A stretch of DNA of 32,353 nt from Candidatus Zixiibacteriota bacterium (GTDB lineage: Bacteria > Zixibacteria > MSB-5A5 > WJJR01). How positions within the stretch are numbered: position 1 is the stretch's first letter; each line of letters begins with the position of its first letter. The notes beneath the pieces were generated by a model that saw nothing but the letters and a program-made list of their open reading frames with translations, ran no database searches and had not been told where the DNA came from. The DNA lies in NCBI GenBank assembly GCA_040752595.1, contig JBFMGX010000030.1, forward strand, positions 25,557 through 57,909, read 5' to 3'. This document shows positions 15,151-23,631 of this stretch, one piece after another. Both the position numbers and the translations under genes were made by a program.

Positions 15151-17064
15151 CTACGCTGGCGACTCATCGGATGGCGGCGACGTTTCCAACTCGGTGAGCA
15201 AGCCTTCCATCTCCTCGTACAAGCGCGTCCGCTCCTCGGTGAGGGCCGCCAGACGTTGCCAATCACGCGCGACGTCTTCATCGGCCAGTTGCGTCTCGAT
15301 GGCGACGATTCGGCTTTCGCGCGTGGCCAACTCGTCCTCCAAACGGCGACGCTGCCGTTCGATTTTCTGCACCTGCGCGCGCTCTTTCTTGCGCCGGGCC
15401 CACTCGGCAGCCGCCTGTGAGTCGGCCTGTTTCTCCGTGCGGGGCTTCGTTGCCTCCGCCAGCCGGGCGACACGCGCCGCCGCCCAGTCGGAGTAGCGGC
15501 CCAGACTCAATGCAGCCGTACCGTCGGCGACATACAGGATCTTGTTGGTGAAGCGATCCAGAAACCGGCGATCATGACTGACCACCAACGCCGTTCCGGC
15601 AAAATCGGCAATCGCCTCTTCGAGCACCTCGCGCGCCGTCACGTCGAGGTGGTTGGTCGGCTCATCGAGGACGAGGAAATTGGCCTTCGTCAGCATCAGC
15701 TTGGCGAGCGCCAGTCGGTTCTTCTCGCCACCGGAGAGATCGGCGACGCTCTTGAAGACGTCGTCGCCGGTGAACAGAAACCGCGCCAGGTATGAACGCA
15801 ACGGTCCGGCCTCGAAATGCGGATAGGTGTCCCAGATTTCGTCGATCACCCGACCGGTGCCGTCGAGGGTCTCCAGGTGCTGATCGAAGTACCCCAGCTC
15901 CACACGTTCACCCAGGCGTATCTCTCCATCATAGAGGTCGTCGAGCCCGACAATTGCCCGTAGGAGCGTCGATTTCCCCGAGCCGTTCGGACCGATGACG
16001 CCGACTTTGTCGCCGCGCTCGCAAACGAAAGAGACATCCGACAGCAGCTCCCGTTCATCGAAGCGTCGGGAAAAGCCGGAAACGATGAGGACTTCGCGAA
16101 AGGAACGGCGCTGGGCTTCGAATCCCAGACGGATCGCGGAGGTGTCGTCGCGTGGCCGCTCCAGCCGTTCCAGCTTGGTCAGCGCGTGGCGGCGTGACTG
16201 GGCCTGGCGGGTCTTCTGGCCGGCGATGTTGCGGGCGATGAAATCCTCGATCCGTGCGATTTCCGCCTGCTGCAACTCGTAGGCCTTCTGCCGTCGCGCC
16301 ACCCGTCGCGGCTTCTCCGTTTGATAGTGGCCATAGTTGCCGTCGTACTGCTCCAGCTTGCCGTCGACCAGTTCGACCACGCGCCCGGCGAAGCGCTCCA
16401 GGAAAACACGGTCGTGCGACACGAGGACGCATGCCTGCGGGGAATCGATCAGGAACTCCTCGAGCCATTCGGTCGCCGGAATGTCCAGGTGGTTGGTCGG
16501 CTCATCCAGCAGCAACAGATCGGCGGGCAGGAGAAGCTGGCGCGCCAGCTCCATGCGCGTCCGTTCCCCGCCGGAGAACAGTCCGACCGGGTCATCCCAG
16601 CGCTCGCGTCCGAAACCGAGTCCCTGCAGCACCGATTCGACCTGGTGCTCCAGATCATAGGCGCGCGCGTGATCCAGCTCGGCCTGAACCGTCCCGAGAC
16701 GGGCCTGCATCGCTTCATCGTGGGGTGTTCGGGCGACGGCGCCCGTCAGTTCCACAAGACGAGCCCGCAGCTCCAACAAGTCGGCGCGCGCCGACCGGAC
16801 ATGGTCAAACAACGTGGCGTCCAAATCGCGATCCGGTATCTGACCCATCTCTGAGATGCGTACACCCCGACCAAGGGTGCGCAAGCCGGAGTCCGACTCC
16901 AGACGGCCGCTGACGATGCCCAAGAGCGTCGTCTTGCCGGAACCGTTCCGTCCGACCAGCGCGATCTTCTCCCCGGCAAGTATCTCCCAGTCGACACCGG
17001 CGAGCACATGCGACGCGCCGGTGGAGAATCCCTTGGTCACACCATGGAGGGAGACGAGGATCAT
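15151..17064 (-). CDS. ABC-F family ATPase (Uup-like)
   Basis: A soluble protein with two ATP-binding cassettes and no membrane domain, 637 residues. Cassette 1 has Walker A GRNGSGKT (38-45), signature FSGGE (163-167) and Walker B LLLLDE (183-188). The charged linker (about 245-310) is the ABC-F P-site tRNA-interacting segment. Cassette 2 has GPNGSGKS (358-365), LSGGE (443-447) and FLVLDE (463-468). Both Walker B motifs keep the catalytic Glu. The Lys/Arg/Glu-rich coiled coil at about 553-632 is the C-terminal extension typical of Uup. ABC-F proteins act on ribosomes, and Uup is also linked to DNA stability. It is the last gene of the minus-strand run, and its start lies 20 bases past a family A repeat. 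Confidence 0.93.
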   Translation of the reverse strand: MILVSLHGVTKGFSTGASHVLAGVDWEILAGEKIALVGRNGSGKTTLLGIVSGRLESDSGLRTLGRGVRISEMGQIPDRDLDATLFDHVRSARADLLELRARLVELTGAVARTPHDEAMQARLGTVQAELDHARAYDLEHQVESVLQGLGFGRERWDDPVGLFSGGERTRMELARQLLLPADLLLLDEPTNHLDIPATEWLEEFLIDSPQACVLVSHDRVFLERFAGRVVELVDGKLEQYDGNYGHYQTEKPRRVARRQKAYELQQAEIARIEDFIARNIAGQKTRQAQSRRHALTKLERLERPRDDTSAIRLGFEAQRRSFREVLIVSGFSRRFDERELLSDVSFVCERGDKVGVIGPNGSGKSTLLRAIVGLDDLYDGEIRLGERVELGYFDQHLETLDGTGRVIDEIWDTYPHFEAGPLRSYLARFLFTGDDVFKSVADLSGGEKNRLALAKLMLTKANFLVLDEPTNHLDVTAREVLEEAIADFAGTALVVSHDRRFLDRFTNKILYVADGTAALSLGRYSDWAAARVARLAEATKPRTEKQADSQAAAEWARRKKERAQVQKIERQRRRLEDELATRESRIVAIETQLADEDVARDWQRLAALTEERTRLYEEMEGLLTELETSPPSDESPA

Positions 17065-17084
17065 GACGGGCTTGGAAGGGGGAG

Positions 17085-17202
17085 CTCCCTCACCCGATTC
17101 GGCCTCCGGCCGAATCGACCTCTCCCGGAGGGAGAGGTTAGTCCCACGTTATCTCCGAGGAGTTCCCCCTCTCCTCTCTGGGGAGAGGGCTGGGGTGAGG
17201 GG
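17085..17202 (-). repeat. Family A repeat (copy 2, double)
   Basis: On the minus strand, a CCCCTCACC...GGGGAGAGG half (17165-17202) is followed by an AACCTCTCCCTCC-GGGAGAGGTCG half with a GATTCGGCC/GGCCGAATC hairpin, ending GGGTGAGGGAG (17085-17140). It lies in the gap between the BatA-like gene and the ABC-F gene. Confidence 0.75.
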
Positions 17203-17254
17203 ACCACAGAGAGAGGTTCCATGTCTTCTGCAAGACTCAATGAGTAGGAGCGCG

Positions 17255-19408
17255 TCACCCGGCGGGATGGGGGTGCAACGCGTCGGTGCCGGCAGGCGCA
17301 TGCTCCGCCTGTGGCAGATCGCGCCGCCGTGTCCGCGCCACCCACATCTCCAGGAAGAACAACGCCGCCACGATCCACAGGAACGCCGGGCGAATCTCCG
17401 TGCCGTACCGGGTGCGGGTCACAACTTCGCCCAGCGGTTCGCCCGGCGCCACGAACACGACCTGATACCCGGCGAGGCGACGGCTCAATTCCTCATGGCT
17501 GATCGGCGTGGCGACCATCTCGTCGGGATCAACGTTGACGGCGAAGGCATCGATGCGGTGATCGCCGGCGACGACCGTGTACACCCCCGGTAGTTCGCAG
17601 CCGTCATAGGTGATTCGCGTCCGGGCGGCGATCTGCTCAACTCCGGGACGAACCACCGATCCATCCGGCCGCACCAATTCCCAGACCGCGTTCGTCGCCG
17701 GCGTCGGCGCGGGCTCGCAGGTGACCCGCTCGCCGACGAGAAAATCGCTGCGACGCTCGCTTACGTCGGCCGCCAGATACTCGACCAGTCGGTGGGCCAA
17801 CGGTACGAAGATGGAACGCAACGGCAAATCGGTGAACGGAGCATTGATCGGCGCCCAGGAAACGAGGCACTTTCCCGACTCCAGTTTCGTTTCCGAGATC
17901 GACGGACGACCGCCGGAGAAGTCCACGATCGCGTTGCCGCCCGGCTGTCCCTCGGTGCGGAAGACCGAGAACCAGCGAATCTCCGGAATCCGGTCGCGGG
18001 GGACGTCGCCATAGACCGTCCAGATCGGGTGCGCCCAATCGAAACGTTCCCACACGAAGTAGTGATCAGCGGAGGGCGGCTCGGGATTGGGTCCGAGACG
18101 CAGCCCAAAGAGCGGCCCGGCGATGAGGGAATTCCACGACGTGGTATCGGCGTCGATCGACGGCGCGATGAACACGCCGCCACCGGCACGCACATAGCGC
18201 AGCAGTTGATCCACGGACAGGCGATCGGGGCGGCGCCACTCCGTGATCAGGATGGCGTCATAGTCGAAGAGGTTGCGTCGCGGCAACTCGCCGGTGTCGA
18301 TGGCGTCCAGGGCGAGCCGCGTCTGTTCCAATGGGCGCGGCACCAGCGCCAATGACGCGGCCACGCGACCCGACGGATAGTCGGACGCCAACAGCACGCG
18401 AATGCGATCGGGTATGGTGACGGCGAAATAGCGCCGGTCGTTCAGAGGATTGTCGTCGGCGGAGATTTCCACGAACCCCGTATGCACTCCCGCGGCGGGA
18501 ACGGCGGCGGTAAAGGCTACGGTCGCCGACTGCCCGGCACCCAAGGCGGCATCCTGCTGCGCGACGCGCCGTCCATCGATGAACAGACTGACCAACAAGC
18601 GATCGACCGAACGATCGGTGTGATTCGCGATCGTTGCAATCAACGCCAGCGGGGAGCCGGGATCCAGAAGCTGGCTGGCCAACTCAATCCCGCTCACACC
18701 GAGGTCAAAACCGCCCGGCTCGGCCACGTCGACAACGAAGATTGTCGGCGGACTTTTCTGTCCCGGTTCCGGGGGCGGCACGACGGTACGTGTGAAGCCG
18801 CTGCGGTTGAGATCGGTAACGAGGTACAACTCACGGTTGAGGTTCGTGGCGCCGCGCAGCGCCGCCAGTCCTTTGCCGGTGGCCGCGCCGGCATCGGTGG
18901 CGCCGTGCCCGACCGGCAGTGACGTCAGTCGCCTGGTCAGGCCGGCAATGTCGGTTGTGGCCGGCTCCGGCACCGGCGAGGGATCACCGTCAAACGGGAG
19001 GCCGATCGCTTCATCCCCATCACCCATCACGCCGCCGATCTCCCGCACGCGTCCGAGGGCGCGCTCGTAGGCGGTGCCGTTCTCGGTCTCGAGTGCCATT
19101 GATGCGGATCGGTCCAGGGCGATGACGGCGCTGGTCCGGGCGCGGGACCCGACAGCGGCCAGTCCATTGCCGCGCAGCGCCGGCCTGGCGAACGCCAGCA
19201 CGGCCGCCGCCACCAACAGCGTACGAATGGCCAACAACAGCCAGCGACGCAGCTCGAGCCGTCGCATGCGTGTCTTGCGCAGGTCGCGCAGGAACATCAC
19301 GGAGGAGAAATCCACCGTCTTGACCCGGCGCCGGTTGAGCAGATGGATCAGCAGCGGCACGATCGCCGCCGCCAGAGCCGCCAGAAATGCCGAATTCAAG
19401 AAATTCAT
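17255..19408 (-). CDS. BatA/VWA-domain membrane protein
   Basis: A 717-residue inner-membrane protein. The N-terminus (1-75) is the BatA domain: two hydrophobic helices around 'LLIHLLNRRRVKTVDFSSVMFL' and the basic 'RRLELRRWLLLAIRTL'. A von Willebrand factor A domain follows, with MIDAS residues in LDRSASM (Asp99, Ser101, Ser103). A CARDB-like Ig strand region comes next (about 235-320, with 'NHTDRSVDRLLVSLFIDG'), then a domain resembling class I glutamine-amidotransferase folds (about 330-480, 'YDAILITEWRRPD...LLRYVRAGGGVFIAPS'), then an Ig-like domain. A last TM (about 680-697) with a short basic cytoplasmic tail closes it. Such proteins accompany MoxR and DUF58, and both lie upstream on the same strand. 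The role is probably envelope stress or complex assembly. Confidence 0.88.
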   Translation of the reverse strand: MNFLNSAFLAALAAAIVPLLIHLLNRRRVKTVDFSSVMFLRDLRKTRMRRLELRRWLLLAIRTLLVAAAVLAFARPALRGNGLAAVGSRARTSAVIALDRSASMALETENGTAYERALGRVREIGGVMGDGDEAIGLPFDGDPSPVPEPATTDIAGLTRRLTSLPVGHGATDAGAATGKGLAALRGATNLNRELYLVTDLNRSGFTRTVVPPPEPGQKSPPTIFVVDVAEPGGFDLGVSGIELASQLLDPGSPLALIATIANHTDRSVDRLLVSLFIDGRRVAQQDAALGAGQSATVAFTAAVPAAGVHTGFVEISADDNPLNDRRYFAVTIPDRIRVLLASDYPSGRVAASLALVPRPLEQTRLALDAIDTGELPRRNLFDYDAILITEWRRPDRLSVDQLLRYVRAGGGVFIAPSIDADTTSWNSLIAGPLFGLRLGPNPEPPSADHYFVWERFDWAHPIWTVYGDVPRDRIPEIRWFSVFRTEGQPGGNAIVDFSGGRPSISETKLESGKCLVSWAPINAPFTDLPLRSIFVPLAHRLVEYLAADVSERRSDFLVGERVTCEPAPTPATNAVWELVRPDGSVVRPGVEQIAARTRITYDGCELPGVYTVVAGDHRIDAFAVNVDPDEMVATPISHEELSRRLAGYQVVFVAPGEPLGEVVTRTRYGTEIRPAFLWIVAALFFLEMWVARTRRRDLPQAEHAPAGTDALHPHPAG

Positions 19409-19445
19409 CGTCGCCGGAAACTGCCGCCGGGTTCAGGATTCCCGA

Positions 19446-19541
19446 CCCCTCACCCTACCCTCTCCCCAGAGGGGAGAGGGGAAGCCCAACCTCTCCCTCC
19501 GGGAGAGGTCGATCCACCGCCAGCGGATCGGGTGAGGGGGC
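19446..19541 (-). repeat. Family A repeat (copy 3, double)
   Basis: Both halves are present: CCCCTCACCC...GGGGAGAGGGG (19446-19481) and AACCTCTCCCTCC-GGGAGAGGTCG with a GATCC/GGATC hairpin ending GGTGAGGGG (19488-19539). It lies 38 bases upstream of the BatA-like gene. A separate palindrome, GTCAGGAGcacagggCTCCTGAC, is at 19600-19622. Confidence 0.75.
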
Positions 19542-19639
19542 CTTTCGCCCGTTCATGATGTTTGACATCCCAACATCTTTCCAATGAGGGCTGTCTGCAC
19601 GTCAGGAGCACAGGGCTCCTGACCTACGAATATGTGACC

Positions 19640-21586
19640 TCAGTACCGATACGGTTTGTTGATATAGTACTTCGCCCATCGACGATCGGGCGCGGCCGAC
19701 GGACCTCCGATCACGCTTTCGTACTCGGCCACCGCTTCGCGTCGTCGTCCCGCGCGGTCATGGCATGCGCCCAGACCCAGGTGGATCCGTCCGTAGTCAA
19801 TTGCCGCGTCTGACAGGTAGTCCGCCGTGCGAAAATACGTGATCGCGGCGTTCAGCGAATCCACACCCAGCAATGCCTCGCCGCCCAGAATCCAGCCGTC
19901 CGCGGCGTTGGGATCGACGGAGATCCCTTCCGTGGCCATGCGCAGAGCGCGGGAAAACAACTGCGCCGCCGAGTCGCTTCCTCCCGGTTGTCCATCTTGG
20001 TATCGCCCCAGTCGCAGCAACAACTCGATGGCCGTCCGCGTCCCCCGCACGTGATCGAACGCCCGTCCCCACAGGACCGCGGCGGAGTCTCGCCGCCGCA
20101 CCTCGTACTGCATGTCGCCGAGGCGCAACCAGGGACGGGGATCATCCGGAGACAGGCGTTGCAACGCTGTCAGTTCCCCGACGCACCCCACCGTGTTTCC
20201 CTGCGCCCAGAGCGCCTCCGCCGACAGCCAATGATACGCGGCCGTGTCGGGATACGAGCGGATCAGACCGGCAAAAGCGGAGGCCGCATCGGCCCAGCGC
20301 CCGATATGGGCCTGGGCCAGTCCGAGGTTGGTCACCAATCCCGCGTCCAAAGTGCTGTCGGCGGCAACCGCCTCCCGCAGCAGGGAGACATACTCCTCGT
20401 AACGCCGATAGTACCGGGCGCGCTCCGCGAAGAAGTCGATCTCATCACGCGTGAAACGGCGCTGTCCCAGGTACGCCAGCCACTGCGCTTCGAGTTCACC
20501 CAAAGTCTTGCCGTAGACGGCCCACGCGGCGCGGCGCAAGGACAAGTCGGTCGACCGATCATACAGATCGCGGAACCGCTCGCGCCCGTACTCATGGATC
20601 AGCCAGCGGACGAACGACGCGGCCTGATGCGCCGCCACACGTGGGTCGCATCGCTTGAAATCCAGTGTCCGCACGATGGAATCCAAGGGGATCGCCGTGT
20701 GGCGGGCACGGTCCGCCAGCACGTCGTGATCCGCGAATGTCGCGAAGCCGGCCACGCCGACGGCAAGGAGCTCGGGCGCGTATCCCCACCAGCGGTACAA
20801 ATTGAGCAGGAGCATCGCCGAGACATCGACACCGGAGGCGCGCTTGTCATAGAGCGCCGCGATCCGGTTGCGGGCAGGATCGACGCCATATCGCCAGCGT
20901 GGGTCGAGCGGAAAGTCCTCGGTCGACGACTCGACGAGATAGAAGTGGACCCGTCCCGGTGCGGTGAAGGCAAATGTGTCCCGGACGTGCTCGAATTCCC
21001 CGACCAGGGCATCGCGCAGGGGAAGAAAGTGCAGTTGCGGAATCTCTCCCGGGGGCAGATAGAAGTAGTAGTCCGGCGCCGGCATGACCACACGGGCCGT
21101 GGTATCGTCCAGCGGCGGCGCCGAAGACGGCGGGATGACGACGCGGTGCGGGAAGATCATCGCCCGGTAGGTCGATTTCCCCTTGCCGCGAATTGCATCG
21201 ACCAGCACCGGCGCGTCGTACTCGACCGTCACGTCTTCGGAGCGGTTGTCGGGGAGAGGCCCGGGAACAAACAACGTGTACTGCATCCGACAGTGCCCGG
21301 CATCCTGCGGCGAGACAGTCAGGTAGAGAACGAAGTTCCCTACGCGCAACGTCGTTTCACGATCATAGGAGACATCCGCCGTCAGCGAGTCGACAAGCGC
21401 CGATTCCGTCGTATCGGCGGTCAGGATCTCCAGGACCGCGATGCGGACTTGCAGCCGGGATATGCCCTCGGCCGTGGACGTCTGTGCCGCCGATGGAGTC
21501 GCGCAGAGAGCTGGCACGGCCAGCACAAGCATCGATATCGCAACCACGATGACCGACCATCGACCCCCGTGGCGCCGGGTGCCCAC
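19640..21586 (-). CDS. Exported TPR protein with a degenerate peptidase-MA-like domain
   Basis: About 648 residues. A signal peptide (hydrophobic VIVVAISMLVLAVPAL, cleavage near SAAQ at 35) is followed by a beta-rich domain. Next comes a region laid out like gluzincin peptidase-MA proteins (about 210-380), with 'RVHFYLVES', then 'PELLAVGVAGFATFADH', then 'AASFVRWLIHEYGRERFRDLYDR...YGKTLGELEAQWLAYLGQRRF'. The HEXXH expected before the 'PELLAVG' strand is replaced by MLLLNLYRWWG, so catalysis is unlikely. TPR repeats fill about 395-640. The start is uncertain. GTG 21586 gives a clean signal peptide but its GGAGG is only one base away. GTG 21733 overlaps the nfo stop codon and would add 49 residues encoded across a family D palindrome. 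Confidence 0.75.
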   Translation of the reverse strand: MGTRRHGGRWSVIVVAISMLVLAVPALCATPSAAQTSTAEGISRLQVRIAVLEILTADTTESALVDSLTADVSYDRETTLRVGNFVLYLTVSPQDAGHCRMQYTLFVPGPLPDNRSEDVTVEYDAPVLVDAIRGKGKSTYRAMIFPHRVVIPPSSAPPLDDTTARVVMPAPDYYFYLPPGEIPQLHFLPLRDALVGEFEHVRDTFAFTAPGRVHFYLVESSTEDFPLDPRWRYGVDPARNRIAALYDKRASGVDVSAMLLLNLYRWWGYAPELLAVGVAGFATFADHDVLADRARHTAIPLDSIVRTLDFKRCDPRVAAHQAASFVRWLIHEYGRERFRDLYDRSTDLSLRRAAWAVYGKTLGELEAQWLAYLGQRRFTRDEIDFFAERARYYRRYEEYVSLLREAVAADSTLDAGLVTNLGLAQAHIGRWADAASAFAGLIRSYPDTAAYHWLSAEALWAQGNTVGCVGELTALQRLSPDDPRPWLRLGDMQYEVRRRDSAAVLWGRAFDHVRGTRTAIELLLRLGRYQDGQPGGSDSAAQLFSRALRMATEGISVDPNAADGWILGGEALLGVDSLNAAITYFRTADYLSDAAIDYGRIHLGLGACHDRAGRRREAVAEYESVIGGPSAAPDRRWAKYYINKPYRY

Positions 21587-21729
21587 ACCTCCGCCGCGGC
21601 GGACTGCGGTCGGGTATGGGCACCCGACCGCACAGGAGGAGCTTCCCGGCACCTCCTGTACGGTGGCAATGATGGCGCGGACATTCATGCAGTGTTCAAC
21701 GGGACGACATGGGACGTTCTCAGTATTGG

Positions 21730-22635
21730 TCACGCCGCGGCCAGACGGCGCAGCAGCGCCAGATTCATCCGATCGTATTTCCCCGCGTCATCCTTCGGCG
21801 TCTCCAGAATCTTGGGAACATCCGCCAGCCGCACATCGCGCAGGAAGAAGCCGAACGCCTCCGCCCCGATGAATCCCTTCCCCAGATGCTCGTGGCGATC
21901 CTTGTGTGTTCCGAAATCGTACTTGGAATCGTTGAAATGAATGGCTTTCAGACGCGGCAATCCGAGGACACGATCAAACTGCGCCATCGTATCGGCGTAG
22001 GTCGCTTCGGTGCGGATGTCGTATCCGGCCGCGAAGACGTGGCATGTGTCCAGGCACACGGCGGCGCGGTCGGTGTCGTAGAGCCGGTCCAAGATTGCTT
22101 TCAGTTCTTCGAACGTGGCACCGATGTGCGCCCCGGTCCCGGCGGTGGTCTCCAGAAGCAGCTTCGTGGACCCGTCGGGGGCTTTGGTCAGGATCCAATC
22201 CATGGCGGCGGCGATGCGTTCGATTCCCGCCTCAGTCCCGGAGCCGACATGCGACCCGGGGTGGAACACGAGATGCTCGATGCCAAGTTGCACGCAGCGC
22301 CGGTATTCCTCCAGAAGCGCGTCGCGCGAACGCTCATAGAGGACCGTGTCGGGCGAAGCCACGTTGATCAGGTACGACGAGTGCGCGACCGCCGGGCCAA
22401 TTCCGGTCCGTTGCCGTTCTGCCTGGAACTTCTCGATCTCTTCCGTCGTCAGCGGTTTGGCGTGCCACTGGTTCGACGATTTCACAAAGAGCTGCACGCA
22501 GCGGCACCCGACAGCTTCGCCCTCCAGGATGGCATTGAACACGCCCCCGGCGATCGACATGTGCGCACCGATCAACGGATCGGCGACCTGCGGTGCCGTC
22601 TTCTTTCTTGCCGTTGCGACTGCTCTCTTGGGCAC
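21730..22635 (-). CDS. nfo: Endonuclease IV (AP endonuclease)
   Basis: Cleaves DNA 5' of abasic sites in base excision repair; a three-zinc TIM-barrel enzyme. The 301-residue protein keeps every zinc ligand of the family at proper spacing: His85 (AHSSYLINVASP), His125 (FHPGSHVG), Glu162 (LLLETTAG), Asp196 and His199 (CLDTCHVFAAGYD), His233 (IHFNDSK), Asp246 and His248 (KDRHEHLG), Glu278 (ILETPK). A basic leader of ~15 residues precedes the barrel. It lies 17 bases after DUF58 on the same strand. Its TGA overlaps a possible GTG start of the next gene. It is an unexpected member of a MoxR cluster and may share its promoter. Confidence 0.96.
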   Translation of the reverse strand: MPKRAVATARKKTAPQVADPLIGAHMSIAGGVFNAILEGEAVGCRCVQLFVKSSNQWHAKPLTTEEIEKFQAERQRTGIGPAVAHSSYLINVASPDTVLYERSRDALLEEYRRCVQLGIEHLVFHPGSHVGSGTEAGIERIAAAMDWILTKAPDGSTKLLLETTAGTGAHIGATFEELKAILDRLYDTDRAAVCLDTCHVFAAGYDIRTEATYADTMAQFDRVLGLPRLKAIHFNDSKYDFGTHKDRHEHLGKGFIGAEAFGFFLRDVRLADVPKILETPKDDAGKYDRMNLALLRRLAAA

Positions 22636-22652
22636 GTGCTCACCCCCTGCCT

Positions 22653-23555
22653 TCAGTATAACCGCTGGCGCTTGGACAGGTACGAGAACAACGCGTAGTC
22701 ATACGGCACCGCCGTGTCGACCGGCACATAATCGACAAAGGCATCGCGGCACTCGCGACGAAACCGGTCGATGTGCGCGCCGACCGTGCGCTGATACTCC
22801 GCCCGAATCTGCCAGGGGAGCGTGGAAATCTCCTCGCCGGTCTCCATGTCGCGAAAGACCGCCTCGGCGGGAAAATCGAACTGCCGTTCCGCCGGATCGA
22901 GAATGTGAAAGACCAGCACCTCGTGCTTGCGATGCCGGAAGTGCTTCAGTCCCGCCAGGACGGTCGTTGGATCATCAAACAGATCAGAGAGAATGATGAT
23001 CAATCCCCGCCGCTTGATCCTCTCGGCCATCTCATGCAGCGCGACTCCGGCGTCCGTCGTGGCGGCCGGCTCGGTCGCCGCCAGCGTCGACAACAGCGCA
23101 TGCAAATGCACCGGCGCCGATTTCGGCGGGATGTATGTGCGCACACGCTCATCGAACGCCACCAGTCCCACCGCATCGCGCTGCTTGAGCATCAGGAACG
23201 CCAATGCCGCCCCCAATTGGGAGGCATAGGTGAACTTGCTGAGCTTCCCCGACGTGTACGACATCGATCGGGAGGCATCGAGGAGAATGTATGCCTTGAG
23301 ATTGGTCTCCTCCTCGAACTCCTTGACGAAATACCGGTCGGACTTGGCGAAGACCTTCCAGTCGATGTTGCGGATCGGATCGCCGGGCATGTACTGCCGG
23401 TGCTCGGCGAACTCAACCGAAAACCCATGGTACGGCGACTTGTGCAGACCGGTGATGAACCCCTCGACCACCAGCCGGGCCTTCATCTCCAGCGACTTCA
23501 GCCGGGAGACAACCTCGGGATTGAGAAACGTGCGGTAGTCGGTGGCGGGGGTCAT
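22653..23555 (-). CDS. DUF58 (VWA-fold) protein of the MoxR cluster
   Basis: A 300-residue soluble protein. The DUF58 signature YMPGDPIRNIDW (55-66) is followed by a von Willebrand A fold with MIDAS-like LLDASRSM (Asp93, Ser95, Ser97). The hydrophobic strands LIIILSDLFDD and 'EVLVFHILDP' follow, as in the family, and the protein ends ...FSYLSKRQRLY. DUF58 proteins pair with MoxR AAA ATPases, probably as the metal-binding adaptor. The gap to the MoxR stop codon is 76 bases, and endonuclease IV follows 17 bases later. Confidence 0.93.
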   Translation of the reverse strand: MTPATDYRTFLNPEVVSRLKSLEMKARLVVEGFITGLHKSPYHGFSVEFAEHRQYMPGDPIRNIDWKVFAKSDRYFVKEFEEETNLKAYILLDASRSMSYTSGKLSKFTYASQLGAALAFLMLKQRDAVGLVAFDERVRTYIPPKSAPVHLHALLSTLAATEPAATTDAGVALHEMAERIKRRGLIIILSDLFDDPTTVLAGLKHFRHRKHEVLVFHILDPAERQFDFPAEAVFRDMETGEEISTLPWQIRAEYQRTVGAHIDRFRRECRDAFVDYVPVDTAVPYDYALFSYLSKRQRLY

Positions 23556-23631
23556 GGAGTTCTCAACGTGGCGTCCTTGTGGCTATCCGGCTTGGGGTAC
23601 CGAAGTCCCCACAAGCGGCATAAGTCACAAT

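Noticed and set aside
17085-17202. Family A hairpins as intrinsic terminators
   Set aside because: The stems are strong but no T-tract follows in either direction.
19988-21940. 650-codon open frame on the plus strand
   Set aside because: It lies antisense to the TPR/peptidase-like gene and the end of nfo, and reads as a GC-rich shadow with no domain.
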